A stretch of 64,000 nt of DNA from Hymenobacter sp. APR13. GTDB taxonomy: Bacteria; Bacteroidota; Bacteroidia; Cytophagales; Hymenobacteraceae. The notes under the pieces are model-generated. The model worked only from the letters and a program-made list of their open reading frames with translations, was not told the origin of the DNA and did not search any database. Location: contig NZ_CP006587.1 in the NCBI RefSeq assembly GCF_000737515.1, positions 1,305,001 to 1,369,000 on the forward strand, read 5' to 3'. A program made the translations under genes and the position numbers. Each line of letters begins with the position of its first letter. Position 1 is the stretch's first letter. Positions 17,434 to 26,578 of the stretch are shown piece by piece.

Positions 17434-17469
17434 AAAAAAGCTCTTCCGGATACCCGGAAGAGCTTTTTT
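17434..17469. terminator. bidirectional terminator between the TonB-C gene and icd
   Basis: 15-bp stem (17434-17448 with 17455-17469) with an A-run on the left and a T-run on the right, placed between convergent genes; it works on both strands. Confidence 0.9.
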
Positions 17470-17496
17470 GCTATTCAACTTTGAATCGAAACCAAC

Positions 17497-18729
17497 CTAC
17501 TTGGCCAGCTTCTTCTTCAGGTTCTCGTCCAGCGCAGCCAGGAACTCCTCGGTGTAGAGGTAGTCTTTGCCGTGCTCCACTTTGTTGCCGTGGATGCAGA
17601 CGGCCAGGTCCTTGGTCATCTTGCCGCTTTCCACGGTTTCGATGCACACGGCTTCCAGCGCGTGGCAGAAGTCAATCAACTCCTGGTTGTTGTCCAGCTT
17701 GCCGCGGAACTCCAGGCCGCGCGTCCAGGCGAAGATGCTGGCGATGGGGTTGGTGGAGGTGGGCTTGCCTTTCTGATGGTCGCGGTAGTGGCGCGTTACG
17801 GTGCCGTGGGCAGCTTCGGCTTCCATCGTGCCTCCGTCGGGCGTCACCAGCACGGAGGTCATCAGGCCGAGCGAGCCGAAGCCCTGGGCCACGGTGTCGG
17901 ACTGCACGTCGCCGTCGTAGTTTTTGCAGGCCCACACGAAGTTGCCGTTCCATTTCAGGGCCGAGGCCACCATGTCGTCGATCAGACGGTGCTCGTAGGT
18001 GATGCCGGCAGCCTGGAATTTGGCCAGGTAGTCCTGCTCATAAATCTCCTGGAAGATGTCCTTGAAGCGGCCATCGTACTTTTTCAGGATGGTGTTCTTG
18101 GTGCTCAGATACAGCGGCCAGCCCTTGCTCAGGGCCTGGTTGAAGCAGGCGTGGGCGAAGCCGCGGATGCTCTCGTCGGTGTTGTACATGGCCAAAGCCA
18201 CGCCGTCGCCTTTGAAGTTGTACACCTCAAACGACTGCGCCTCGCCGCCGTCCTCGGGCTGGAAGGTCACGGTCAGCTTGCCTTTGCCTTTGGTTACGAA
18301 GTCGGTAGCGCGGTACTGGTCGCCGAAGGCGTGGCGGCCGATGCAGATCGGGGCCGTCCAGTTGGGCACGAGACGGGGCACGTTGCTCATCACAATCGGT
18401 TCGCGGAACACGGTGCCGTCGAGGATGTTGCGGATGGTGCCGTTCGGCGACTTCCACATCTGCTTCAGGTTGAACTCCTTCACGCGCTCCTCGTCGGGGG
18501 TGATGGTGGCGCACTTGATGCCCACGCCGTACTGCTTGATGGCGTTGGCGGCGTCGATGGTTACCTGGTCGTTGGTCTGGTCGCGGTACTCAATGCCCAG
18601 GTCGTAGTACTTGATGTCGAGCTCCAGATAAGGCGTAATCAGCTTGTCCTTGATGAACTTCCAGATGATGCGCGTCATTTCGTCGCCATCCAGCTCTACT
18701 ACCGGGTTTGCTACTTTGATTTTGGTCAT
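17497..18729 (-). CDS. icd: NADP-dependent isocitrate dehydrogenase (eukaryotic/type II form)
   Basis: The ATG at 18729 gives 410 residues, the expected length for the homodimeric eukaryote-like enzyme. Signatures: [16 protein letters not shown] at the N-terminus, [20 protein letters not shown] (isocitrate-binding serine and arginines), [14 protein letters not shown] (metal-binding aspartates), and [17 protein letters not shown] with [13 protein letters not shown] (cofactor region). It oxidises isocitrate to 2-oxoglutarate in the TCA cycle, yielding NADPH. The frame stays open far upstream to 19473, but that part has no homology to the family and overlaps the next gene. A TATCTTTG box on its strand (18876-18883) lies about 150 bp upstream. 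Confidence 0.97.
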   Translation of the reverse strand: MTKIKVANPVVELDGDEMTRIIWKFIKDKLITPYLELDIKYYDLGIEYRDQTNDQVTIDAANAIKQYGVGIKCATITPDEERVKEFNLKQMWKSPNGTIRNILDGTVFREPIVMSNVPRLVPNWTAPICIGRHAFGDQYRATDFVTKGKGKLTVTFQPEDGGEAQSFEVYNFKGDGVALAMYNTDESIRGFAHACFNQALSKGWPLYLSTKNTILKKYDGRFKDIFQEIYEQDYLAKFQAAGITYEHRLIDDMVASALKWNGNFVWACKNYDGDVQSDTVAQGFGSLGLMTSVLVTPDGGTMEAEAAHGTVTRHYRDHQKGKPTSTNPIASIFAWTRGLEFRGKLDNNQELIDFCHALEAVCIETVESGKMTKDLAVCIHGNKVEHGKDYLYTEEFLAALDENLKKKLAK

Positions 18730-18875
18730 GGTCAGAGGGGAATTATGTGATAAACTTTTTCGCGGCCGGAGAGCCGTGGTGGGCGTTTGTGCAGCGCCGA
18801 AGCCAGCTAAGCCAGCTCCAGAAACTGCTGCGTCGGTCAGTAACCGCCCCGGGCGGTATTGGTTGCTGGCCGCCG

Positions 18876-18883
18876 CAAAGATA
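18876..18883 (-). promoter_or_regulatory. -7 promoter box for icd
   Basis: TATCTTTG on the reverse strand in the 215-bp gap between the alpha/beta hydrolase stop and the icd start; it implies a leader of roughly 140 nt. I see no further coding signal in that gap. Confidence 0.5.
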
Positions 18884-18944
18884 TGGGCTGCCACGACGTA
18901 CCGCGCCGGTGCCGGTCGGGCCGGCAAAACAGCCGGCGTTTCGG

Positions 18945-19697
18945 TTAGCTGAACACGCCGCCCGCAAAGTCCAGCACGGCGCGGCGCGTGAGGTCGGGCT
19001 CCTCGAAGAAGCCAAGGTGCCCAACGTCGCTCAGCAGCAGGGCGTGGCTCTGGTCCGGCAGCACCAGCTGGGGCAGCAGGCTGTCGGTGGGCACCGCCAC
19101 GTCGTCTTTGCCGGCAATGAAGAGCACCGGAAACTTTGCGTTTTTCAGTACCTGCGTGCGGTCGGGGCGGTTTTTCATGGCTTCCAGGGCGCCCAGCACC
19201 GTGGCTTCGGGCGTGGCCCGGCCGATGTCTTCCAGAAACTCGCGCTGCTCCAGCAGCCGCTCGCGGTTGGCGGGCGCAAACAGCGGCCGGATAAACGACT
19301 CCATGAACTTCTCGACGCCGTGGCGGCGCACAAAGTCCATGTTTTTGTCGCGGTTCGCCTTTTTCTCGTCGGTATCGGGCAGGGCGGTGCTGTGGAACAG
19401 CACGAGGCCGGCCACCATTTCGGGGTAGCGCTCGGCAAAGGCCAGGGCCACGTAGCCGCCCATGCTGTGGCACACCAGCAGGGCGCGGTCGACGCTTTTC
19501 TGGCGCAGCTGCTCGGCCACGTAGCGGGCCTGCGCCTCCATGCTGTAGTCGCGGATATCATGCACGTTGGTGCCGTGGCCGGGCAGGTTCAGGGTCAGCA
19601 GGCGGTAGTCGTCGGGGAATTCGCGGGTGAATTCGGTCCATACCTCGCGCGACTCGCCAAAGCCGTGCAGGAACAGAATAGTGGGGTGAGAAGTCAT
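18945..19697 (-). CDS. alpha/beta hydrolase
   Basis: The start at 19697 gives 250 residues beginning [20 protein letters not shown], with the oxyanion HGFG motif at residues 11-14. The nucleophile elbow is CHSMGG (S78) and the catalytic His is in [10 protein letters not shown] (H227); the acid is probably the Asp in [13 protein letters not shown]. This is the alpha/beta-hydrolase_1/6 type, typical of small-molecule esterases and lipases. No signal peptide, so it is cytoplasmic. An in-frame extension upstream to 19847 runs through a terminator hairpin and is not credible. The substrate is unknown. Confidence 0.9.
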   Translation of the reverse strand: MTSHPTILFLHGFGESREVWTEFTREFPDDYRLLTLNLPGHGTNVHDIRDYSMEAQARYVAEQLRQKSVDRALLVCHSMGGYVALAFAERYPEMVAGLVLFHSTALPDTDEKKANRDKNMDFVRRHGVEKFMESFIRPLFAPANRERLLEQREFLEDIGRATPEATVLGALEAMKNRPDRTQVLKNAKFPVLFIAGKDDVAVPTDSLLPQLVLPDQSHALLLSDVGHLGFFEEPDLTRRAVLDFAGGVFS

Positions 19698-19796
19698 AGA
19701 AGAATGCCGCCGCTTGCCAGCGGCCAAGTGGTTGTGGAGCGCACAAGTACGCACATTTACGCAGGTTGGCTGCGGCGCGCCTGTTGCCGAACCATA

Positions 19797-19832
19797 AAAA
19801 AGCCTGTTTCCGGAATCGGAAACAGGCTTTTT
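19797..19832 (-). terminator. terminator after the YceI gene
   Basis: Perfect 16-bp stem (19797-19812 with 19817-19832, loop GAAT) with A/T-rich flanks giving a T-run on either strand, 100 bp past the YceI stop and 99 bp before the hydrolase start. Confidence 0.85.
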
Positions 19833-19931
19833 CAATAGCAATAACAAAAGGATAGCCTCTGCGCGCCGAGCAGCCCGACTGAACGGGCCGTAGGTGTGCC
19901 GACTCAGCGGCCGAGGATACGAAAGGCCGCG

Positions 19932-20465
19932 CTAGGCCTGCTTGGCGAACTGCAGGCTGGCCAGCAGCTTCACCTCGTCGCTCACCACAATGGAGCCAGC
20001 TTCGGTGATGCCGCTCCAGGTCAGGCCGAAGTCTTTACGGTTGATTTTGCCGCTCACTTCAAAACCGGCTTTCTGGTTGCCGTAGAAGTCGCCGGCCTGG
20101 CCGCCATACTCCACGTCCAGCGTGATAGGCTGCGTTACGCCGTGCAGCGTCAGGTTGCCGGTGAGCTTGTATTCGCCTTCGCTCTCCTTCACAAACGAGG
20201 TCGACACAAACGACAGCTCCGGATACGTGGCGGCGTCGAAGAACTCAGCGCTCTTCAGGTGCTCGTCGCGCTGGGCCTGGTTGGTGTCGATGCTGTCGAT
20301 CTGGGCCGTGAACTTCACCTGCGCGTTGTCGAACGAGTCGCCTTCGGTGTGGGCCTCTCCCGAAAACTGCTTGAACGAGCCCGTTACGGTGGAAATCACC
20401 AGGTGCTTCACTTTGAACTGAACTTCGGAGTGCGTTGGGTCAAGAGCCCACTGGGTAGCTGCCAT
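19932..20465 (-). CDS. YceI family protein
   Basis: 177 residues from the ATG at 20465. YceI signatures: WALDPTHSEVQFKVKHLVIS at the N-terminus, VTGSFKQFSGEAH, and LTGNLTLHGVTQPITLDVEY, followed by NRKDFGLTW near the C-terminus. The family forms a lipocalin-like barrel that binds isoprenoid or other lipid molecules. Most members are periplasmic with a signal peptide; this one has none, which suggests a cytoplasmic version common in Bacteroidota. It lies divergently from the hybrid kinase, with its TACCTTTG box at 20544-20551 (reverse strand). Confidence 0.93.
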   Translation of the reverse strand: MAATQWALDPTHSEVQFKVKHLVISTVTGSFKQFSGEAHTEGDSFDNAQVKFTAQIDSIDTNQAQRDEHLKSAEFFDAATYPELSFVSTSFVKESEGEYKLTGNLTLHGVTQPITLDVEYGGQAGDFYGNQKAGFEVSGKINRKDFGLTWSGITEAGSIVVSDEVKLLASLQFAKQA

Positions 20466-20543
20466 GCGAATAAGGGAAAAAGAGGGAGAATTATGAACGA
20501 CGCCTGCGCCGCGGCCACGACACCGTGGCCGCCAGCAACAGGC

Positions 20544-20551
20544 CAAAGGTA
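20544..20551 (-). promoter_or_regulatory. -7 promoter box for the YceI gene
   Basis: TACCTTTG on the reverse strand, an exact match to the Bacteroidota TAnnTTTG box, about 80 bp upstream of the YceI start. Confidence 0.6.
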
Positions 20552-20664
20552 TAAACAATGTACATACATACGTGTATCTACACGATTATTTTTTTCTTCG
20601 GGCTCTGCGGTGTTTCCGGCCGGCCCCCACGTCGGCGGCGGGGCCGGCCCGCGGGCCGGAAATC

Positions 20665-20683
20665 GTAAGTTATAGTAACTTAC
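20665..20683. promoter_or_regulatory. palindrome upstream of the hybrid histidine kinase
   Basis: GTAAGTTA-TAG-TAACTTAC is a perfect 8-bp inverted repeat, AT-rich in a GC-rich setting, 51 bp before the proposed kinase start. This is a plausible transcription factor operator or promoter-overlapping site; no partner site was found in the window. Confidence 0.4.
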
Positions 20684-20733
20684 TCCCGTTCCTGACGTGC
20701 CCCGGCACGTCACCAATCTGCTCTGCTGCTTCC

Positions 20734-23700
20734 GTGAATTCCATCCCGCCCAGCTTCCTCTCCGAAACCGGCCGTTCTGCCTTTGCGCTGCTGGAAAGCC
20801 TCTTCGACGCCCTTGTTCTGCTGTCGCCTGACGGGCAGGTACGCTGGGCCAGCGCAGGTTTCGGGCGCCTCACGGGCGTGGCCGAGGTGCCCGCCGTGGC
20901 GGCTCTGCTGCGGGAAGGCCTGGCCGGCGCCGGTGTTTCCCCGGCGGCGTTTCAGCAGCAGCTGGCCGGCGCGCAGCCGCTCCACTACACGCTGGAGCTG
21001 CGGCAGGCCACCGGCAGCCACGTACCGGTGCGGCTGAAACTAGCGCCGCATGAGGCGGGGCTGCTGGGGCTGCTGGAAGTGCTGCCCCCGGCTTCGGCCC
21101 CCACCGGCGAGCAGCAGGAGCAGGAAGCCCGCCTGAGCTATCTGGCCGGGCAGGCACCGGGCGTGCTGTTTCAGTGGCGCGAGGGCCAGGGCCCGACGGC
21201 GGGCCTGCGCTACGTCAGCGCGCAGCTGGAGCCACTGTTTGGGCTTAACCCGCAGCAGGCCCATATGCTGCCCCACCTGCTGCACCCCACCGACGCGTAC
21301 CGCTGGCGCCGGGCCGCCAGCCGCACCCGCCGGCTGGGTGAGCCCTTCGCCTTCGAAGGGCGGCTGCTGGTACCGGGGCAGCCGGTACGGTGGCTGCGGG
21401 CCAGCGCCCAGCTCTCCGGCACCGACGCCACCGGCGCGCTCTACAGCGGCCTGCTCACGGATATCACCCCGCTCAAGCAGGCCGAAGAAGCCGTGTTCAA
21501 CCAGGAGCAGCGCTGGCGCCAGGCCATGGAGCGGTTCGGCGATGGGGCCTGGGAATTCGACTACGCTACCGGCGAGGAGTACTTCTCGCAGGCCTACCAC
21601 GCCATGCTGGGCTACACGCCCGACAGCCCCGAGCCGCTACCGGCCAGCTGGGAGCAGCACGTGCATCCCGCCGACCGCGCCCTGAGCCTGGAGGCGGCCG
21701 ATGCCTACCTGCGGGGCGAAAAACCCCTCTACTCCGTGGAGCGGCGCCTGCGCTGCCGCGACGGCAGCTACAAGTGGGTGCTCACCCGTGGCCTCGTCAC
21801 GCAGCGCGACGCCCAGGGCCAGCCCCGCACCATGACCGGGGTGCACACCGATATTTCGGCGGTGAAGGAAACCACGCTGGCGCTGGAAGCCAGTATGCTG
21901 CGCTTCTCCACCACCATTGCCAACTTCCAGGAAGGCATTCTGCTGGAAGACGAGCACCAGCAGGTGGTGCTGGCCAACGATGCCCTGTGCCAGATATTTG
22001 CCCTCAACACCACGCCCGACCAGCTGGTAGGCTACAACACGCGCCTGCTGGGGCAGCGCATGCAGCACCAGTTCCGGCACCCCGAGGCCTTTGCACAGCG
22101 CTACGCCACCATTGTGCGGGAGCGGCAGCTGCTCACGGCCGAGCTGTTTGAGCTGGCTAACGGGCACGTCATTCAGGGCGACTTTGTGCCGATTTATGTG
22201 GCGGAGCGCTATATCGGGCACTTGTGGAAGTTTCAGGACATCACGGAGCGCAAGCGCAACGACGACGCCCTGCGCCAGCGCGAGGAAAAGTACCGGGGCA
22301 TCATCGAGAACATGAACATGGGCCTGGTGGAGATGGACCTCAACCGGCGCGTGCTGTTCGTCAACCAGGCGTTCAGCGACATCACCGGCTACGACCGGGC
22401 CTCCTTCACCGAGCACCACACCATCGACCGGCTGATGTCGCCCGAAGATGTGGCCCAGGCCCGCCAGCGCGACCAGCGGCGCCGGCGGGGCGAGTCGGAG
22501 ACGTACGAAATTTCCATCACCGACAGCGCCGGCGAGCTGAAGTGGCTGCTGGTAAGTGCGGCCCCGCTCTACGACGAAGACCGCCAAGTGTACGGCAGCA
22601 TCGCCATCGTGCTCGACATCACGCACCAGAAAGCGCTGGAGCTTAATCTGCGGGCCGCCAAGGAGCAGGCCGAGGATTCGGCCCGGGCCAAAGAGCTGTT
22701 TCTGGCCAACATGAGCCACGAAATCCGCACGCCCATGAACGCCATTCTGGGCATGGGCCAGCTGCTAGCCAAAACGCCGCTCGACACGGTGCAGCACACC
22801 TATCTACAGGCCATCGAAACCTCCGGCGAAAACCTGCTGGTGATTCTCAACGACATTCTGGATTTGTCGAAAATCGGGGCCAGCCAGCTGCACATCGAGA
22901 GGATCGGCTTCAGCCTGGCCGAATTGCTGCTGCAGGTAGAGAAAAGCCTGCACTTTAAGGCCGAGGAAAAAGGCCTTGTGTTTCGGGTGGTGCTGGATGA
23001 GCGGCTGCCCGCCGTGCTACTCGGCGACCCCTACCGCATCACGCAGGTGCTGCTCAATCTGGCCGGCAACTCCATCAAGTTCACCGAGAAAGGCTCCGTC
23101 ACGATTACGTGCACGCAGGCCTGCACCGACGATACCCACGTAGAGCTGCAATGGTCCGTGGCCGACACCGGCATTGGCATCGATGCCGAATATCTGGTTG
23201 ATATCTTCAAGGACTTCAGCCAGGAAGACCCGTCGGTGACGCGCCGCTTCGGCGGCACCGGCCTGGGTTTGAGCATTAGCCGGCAGCTGGTGCAACTGAT
23301 GGGCGGCGAAATCAGCATCGACAGCCAGAAGCACCGCGGCACCAACAGTCAGTTCCGGCTGCGGCTGCCCATTGGCACAACCCAGGACCTGCCCCGCAAA
23401 ACGCTCATCACGGCCAGTGTCCGGGAGAAGCTGCGCGGCCAGCGGGTGCTGCTGGTCGAAGACAACCACTTCAACCGCCAGATTGCGAAAGGCTTCCTGC
23501 ACAATGCCGGCCTGCAGGTGCAGGAGGCCGAAAACGGCGCCGAAGCCGTGGAAATAGCGCGCCACCACTCCTTCGACGCCGTGCTGATGGACGTGCAAAT
23601 GCCCGTGATGAATGGCCTGGAAGCCACGGCCTATCTGCGCCAGCACCTGCGCCTGCCCACCCCCATCATTGCCCTCACGGCAAATGCCGTGAAAGGCGAG

Positions 23701-24213
23701 CGGGAAAAGTGCCTGCACGCCGGTATGAACGACTATCTGTCCAAGCCATTCCAGGAAGACGACCTGCTGAAAGTGCTTTGCCTCTGGACGCTGGGCGAGC
23801 AGCTGCCCGAAGCAACTGCGTTACCCTCTGCGGCAGCGGCCACTACGGCGGGCCCGGGCACGCTCTACAACCTCGACATCGTGCGCCAAATCGGGCAGAA
23901 CGACGTGTCGTTCACCATCCTGATGCTGGAGTCGTTTATCGAAAGCTGCCGCGAAGCCGTTGAGGAGCTGCGGACAGCCATTGCCGAGCAGGATATCCTG
24001 CAGATCCGCATGGCGGCGCACAAGCTCAAGCCCAGCCTCGACCATCTGCAGGTGTACCGCCTGCTGCCGCTGGTTGTCGAACTCGATACCTGGCGCACCC
24101 CGTTCGATGCGGAACACCTGCCGCAGCTGGTAGAGCAGGTAGTAGCCCAGCTGCAGGAGCTGACCTGGCAGATGCAGCTGGAGCTGCAAACGCTGCAGCC
24201 GGAACTGGAGTAG
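20734..24213 (+). CDS. hybrid sensor histidine kinase with PAS, receiver and HPt domains
   Basis: 1159 residues if it starts at the GTG at 20734, which leads into SIPPSFLSETGRSAFALLES; a longer in-frame start near 20572 would run through the palindrome and is less likely. Several PAS domains occupy about 15-640; two are clear, at about 285-400 (SYKWVLTRGLV) and 520-640 (YRGIIENMNMGLVEMDLNRR). HisKA follows with MSHEIRTPMNAILGMG (H662), then HATPase_c with GGTGLGLSISRQL (about 840), a receiver (D910, phospho-Asp D953 in VLMDVQMPVMNG, SKPF) and a C-terminal HPt with MAAHKLKPSL (H1096). All residues for a His-Asp-His relay are intact, ending on an HPt that would pass phosphate to an unlinked regulator. 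No transmembrane segment, so it senses a cytoplasmic signal. Confidence 0.92.
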   Translation: MNSIPPSFLSETGRSAFALLESLFDALVLLSPDGQVRWASAGFGRLTGVAEVPAVAALLREGLAGAGVSPAAFQQQLAGAQPLHYTLELRQATGSHVPVRLKLAPHEAGLLGLLEVLPPASAPTGEQQEQEARLSYLAGQAPGVLFQWREGQGPTAGLRYVSAQLEPLFGLNPQQAHMLPHLLHPTDAYRWRRAASRTRRLGEPFAFEGRLLVPGQPVRWLRASAQLSGTDATGALYSGLLTDITPLKQAEEAVFNQEQRWRQAMERFGDGAWEFDYATGEEYFSQAYHAMLGYTPDSPEPLPASWEQHVHPADRALSLEAADAYLRGEKPLYSVERRLRCRDGSYKWVLTRGLVTQRDAQGQPRTMTGVHTDISAVKETTLALEASMLRFSTTIANFQEGILLEDEHQQVVLANDALCQIFALNTTPDQLVGYNTRLLGQRMQHQFRHPEAFAQRYATIVRERQLLTAELFELANGHVIQGDFVPIYVAERYIGHLWKFQDITERKRNDDALRQREEKYRGIIENMNMGLVEMDLNRRVLFVNQAFSDITGYDRASFTEHHTIDRLMSPEDVAQARQRDQRRRRGESETYEISITDSAGELKWLLVSAAPLYDEDRQVYGSIAIVLDITHQKALELNLRAAKEQAEDSARAKELFLANMSHEIRTPMNAILGMGQLLAKTPLDTVQHTYLQAIETSGENLLVILNDILDLSKIGASQLHIERIGFSLAELLLQVEKSLHFKAEEKGLVFRVVLDERLPAVLLGDPYRITQVLLNLAGNSIKFTEKGSVTITCTQACTDDTHVELQWSVADTGIGIDAEYLVDIFKDFSQEDPSVTRRFGGTGLGLSISRQLVQLMGGEISIDSQKHRGTNSQFRLRLPIGTTQDLPRKTLITASVREKLRGQRVLLVEDNHFNRQIAKGFLHNAGLQVQEAENGAEAVEIARHHSFDAVLMDVQMPVMNGLEATAYLRQHLRLPTPIIALTANAVKGEREKCLHAGMNDYLSKPFQEDDLLKVLCLWTLGEQLPEATALPSAAAATTAGPGTLYNLDIVRQIGQNDVSFTILMLESFIESCREAVEELRTAIAEQDILQIRMAAHKLKPSLDHLQVYRLLPLVVELDTWRTPFDAEHLPQLVEQVVAQLQELTWQMQLELQTLQPELE

Positions 24214-24232
24214 GCGCTTTCCCATTAAGTAA

Positions 24233-24266
24233 AAAAGCCCCGCCGGACGAATCCAGCGGGGCTTTT
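24233..24266. terminator. bidirectional terminator between the hybrid kinase and dxs
   Basis: 11-bp stem (24233-24243 with 24256-24266) with flanking A- and T-runs in the 74-bp convergent gap. Confidence 0.88.
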
Positions 24267-24287
24267 CTATACTCATTTGGTTGAGGG

Positions 24288-26222
24288 TTACACCAACACC
24301 GGCGCAACGGCTATCACCTTGCCGCTCATCTCGCGCAGGGCGGCGGCAATGCCGGCGGCGTCGAAGCCGCACTCTTTGTACAGTTCGTCCTGGGTGCCGT
24401 GCTCCACAATGCGGTCCGGAATGCCGAGGCGTTTTACGGGCAGGGAGTAGCCGTGGTCGGCCATGAACTCCAGCACGGCCGTGCCGAAGCCGCCGGGCAG
24501 ACAGCCATCCTCCACCGTCACGAGGGCCTTATACTGGCGGCAGATGTGGTGCATCATTTCCTCGTCCAACGGCTTGCAGAAGCGCATGTCGTAGTGACCG
24601 GGGTTGAGGCCTTCGGCGGCGAGCTGCTGGGTGGCTTTCACGGCGTAGTTGCCGATGTGGCCGATGCTGAGCACCGCCACGCCTTCGCCCTCACGCACCA
24701 CGCGGCCCGTACCCACGGTAATTTTCTTCAGCGGCTTGCGCCACTCCGGCATCACGCCTTCGCCGCGGGGGTAGCGGATGCTGAACGGACCGGCATTTTC
24801 GGGCAGGGTGGCCGTGTACATCAGGTTGCGCAGCTCTTCCTCGTTCATAGGGGCCGATACCACCATGTTCGGGATGCAGCGCATGTAGGCCAGGTCGTAG
24901 CAGCCGTGGTGGGTGGGGCCGTCGGCACCGGCGAAACCGGCGCGGTCGAGGCAGAACACCACGTGCAGCTTCTGCAGGGCCACGTCGTGCAGCACCTGGT
25001 CGTAGGCACGCTGCATGAACGAGGAGTAGATGTTGCAGAACGGCACCAGGCCCTGCGTGGCAAGGCCGGCCGAGAAGGTCACGGCGTGCTGCTCGGCAAT
25101 GCCCACGTCGAAGGCACGGTCGGGCATGGCCTTCATCATGATGTTAAGCGAGCAGCCCGAAGGCATGGCCGGCGTCACGCCCATGATTTTGTCGTTCTGC
25201 TCGGCCAGTTCCACGATAGTGTGCCCGAACACATCTTGGTACTTAGGCGGCTGGGGCTTCTCGTAGGTTTTGGTGTGGATTTCGCCGGTTACCTTATCGA
25301 ACAGACCGGGGGCGTGCCACAGGGTCTGGTCTTTCTCGGCCAGCGCGTAGCCTTTGCCCTTCACCGTCACGCAGTGCAGGATTTTGGGGCCCGGAATGCT
25401 CTTGAGGTCCTGCAGAATGGTGGCCAGGTGCTGCACATCGTGCCCGTCCACGGGGCCGAAGTAGCGGAAGTTCAGGGCCTCGAACAGGTTGCTCTGCTTG
25501 AGCAGCGTGGCCTTCATGGCCGACTCCACCTTGCGGGCAATCTGCTGGGGGTTGGGGCCGAACTTACTGAGCTTGCCCAGCACGTTCCACAACTCGTCGC
25601 GCACCTTATTGTAGGTGCGGGAGGTGGTGATGTCGGTAAGATATTCCTTGAGCGCGCCCACGTTAGGGTCGATGCTCATGCAGTTGTCGTTGAGGATGAC
25701 CAGCAAGTTGGAGTTGGCCACGCCGGCGTGGTTGAGGGCCTCGAAGGCCATACCGGCCGTCATGGCGCCGTCACCAATCACGGCAATGTGCTGGCGGTCG
25801 AATTCCTTTTTATAGTCGGAAGCCACGGCCATGCCCAGCGCTGCCCCGATGCTGGTGCTACTGTGGCCCACCCCGAAGGCGTCGTACTCACTTTCGCTGC
25901 GCTTCGGAAAGCCCGACATGCCGTGGTAGCGGCGGTTGGTCGGGAACCGGTCGCGGCGGCCGGTGAGGATTTTGTGGCCGTAGGCCTGGTGTCCCACGTC
26001 CCACACCAGCTGGTCGTAGGGCGTGTTGAACACGTAGTGCAGCGCCACCGACAGTTCCACCACCCCGAGCGAAGCGCCAAAATGGCCGCCGTAAATCGAG
26101 ACGGTGTCCACAATAAATTGCCGCAGCTCCTGGCTCACCTGCACCAACTGGTCGGGGCTGAGCTTTTTCAGGTCGTCGGGCGAGTTGATTTCCGCCAGCA
26201 GGGCACCAGGTTCGACAATCAT
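24288..26222 (-). CDS. dxs: 1-deoxy-D-xylulose-5-phosphate synthase
   Basis: 644 residues, the family length. Visible features: the N-terminal YGGHFGASLGVVELSVALHY, the TPP motif starting GDGAMTAGMAFEALNHAG and ending NDNCMSID, the transketolase pyrimidine-binding segment DVGIAEQHAVTFSAGLA with its catalytic Glu, and DRAGFAGADGPTHHG. It condenses pyruvate and glyceraldehyde 3-phosphate, the first step of the MEP route to isoprenoids. The start MIVEPGALLAEINSPDDLKKL is the usual Bacteroidota form. No other MEP gene is in the window. Promoter box TAACTTTG (reverse strand, 26317-26324) lies 95 bp upstream. Confidence 0.97.
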   Translation of the reverse strand: MIVEPGALLAEINSPDDLKKLSPDQLVQVSQELRQFIVDTVSIYGGHFGASLGVVELSVALHYVFNTPYDQLVWDVGHQAYGHKILTGRRDRFPTNRRYHGMSGFPKRSESEYDAFGVGHSSTSIGAALGMAVASDYKKEFDRQHIAVIGDGAMTAGMAFEALNHAGVANSNLLVILNDNCMSIDPNVGALKEYLTDITTSRTYNKVRDELWNVLGKLSKFGPNPQQIARKVESAMKATLLKQSNLFEALNFRYFGPVDGHDVQHLATILQDLKSIPGPKILHCVTVKGKGYALAEKDQTLWHAPGLFDKVTGEIHTKTYEKPQPPKYQDVFGHTIVELAEQNDKIMGVTPAMPSGCSLNIMMKAMPDRAFDVGIAEQHAVTFSAGLATQGLVPFCNIYSSFMQRAYDQVLHDVALQKLHVVFCLDRAGFAGADGPTHHGCYDLAYMRCIPNMVVSAPMNEEELRNLMYTATLPENAGPFSIRYPRGEGVMPEWRKPLKKITVGTGRVVREGEGVAVLSIGHIGNYAVKATQQLAAEGLNPGHYDMRFCKPLDEEMMHHICRQYKALVTVEDGCLPGGFGTAVLEFMADHGYSLPVKRLGIPDRIVEHGTQDELYKECGFDAAGIAAALREMSGKVIAVAPVLV

Positions 26223-26316
26223 GCTTCGGGGGTAGGAAAAGGGATATTAGTAGCGTGGCAACAGGTAACGGAAGCAGAAGGTTATGGTTTCTGCCTTCCG
26301 CAGGGAGTGCCGCAGA

Positions 26317-26324
26317 CAAAGTTA
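26317..26324 (-). promoter_or_regulatory. -7 promoter box for dxs
   Basis: TAACTTTG on the reverse strand matches TAnnTTTG, about 95 bp upstream of the dxs ATG. Confidence 0.5.
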
Positions 26325-26395
26325 CGGGTTTTCCGTTCCGGCGGTTGATGTAGGGAGCAGCGGGCATGGTGAAGCTGAGTAGATAGCTCTCTGGC

Positions 26396-26492
26396 ACGTC
26401 ATTCCGAGCGGAGCGAGGAAACTCGCGTGCTGACGTTGCAGTGGTAATCCAACGTCAGCACGCGAGATTCCTCGCTCCGCTCGGAATGACGT
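26396..26492. repeat. family A palindromic repeat, copy 3 (CATTCCGAG sub-type)
   Basis: 42-base arms (26396-26437 and 26451-26492) complementary with one mismatch around a 13-nt loop. It separates the divergent dxs and flippase-like genes. Confidence 0.9.
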
Positions 26493-26578
26493 TCTTTCTT
26501 TCCCAGCATCCTTGCCTCTCTCCGCCTCTCCCCTACCCAAATCCGTACCTTTACCTAACCACCCGTTTTCCGTTTCCG

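Noticed and set aside
18730..19473. N-terminal extension of the isocitrate dehydrogenase frame
   Set aside because: The extra residues have no family homology, overlap the alpha/beta hydrolase gene on the same strand, and lie upstream of a promoter box.
20572..20733. Earlier start for the hybrid histidine kinase
   Set aside because: The extra 54 residues are not domain-like and cover the palindrome and probable promoter. The GTG at 20734 is preferred, though not proven.
26396..26492. Possible CRISPR repeat or tRNA-like element
   Set aside because: The repeats are widely spaced single hairpins with no regular spacers and no cas genes; the folding is a single long stem, not a cloverleaf.
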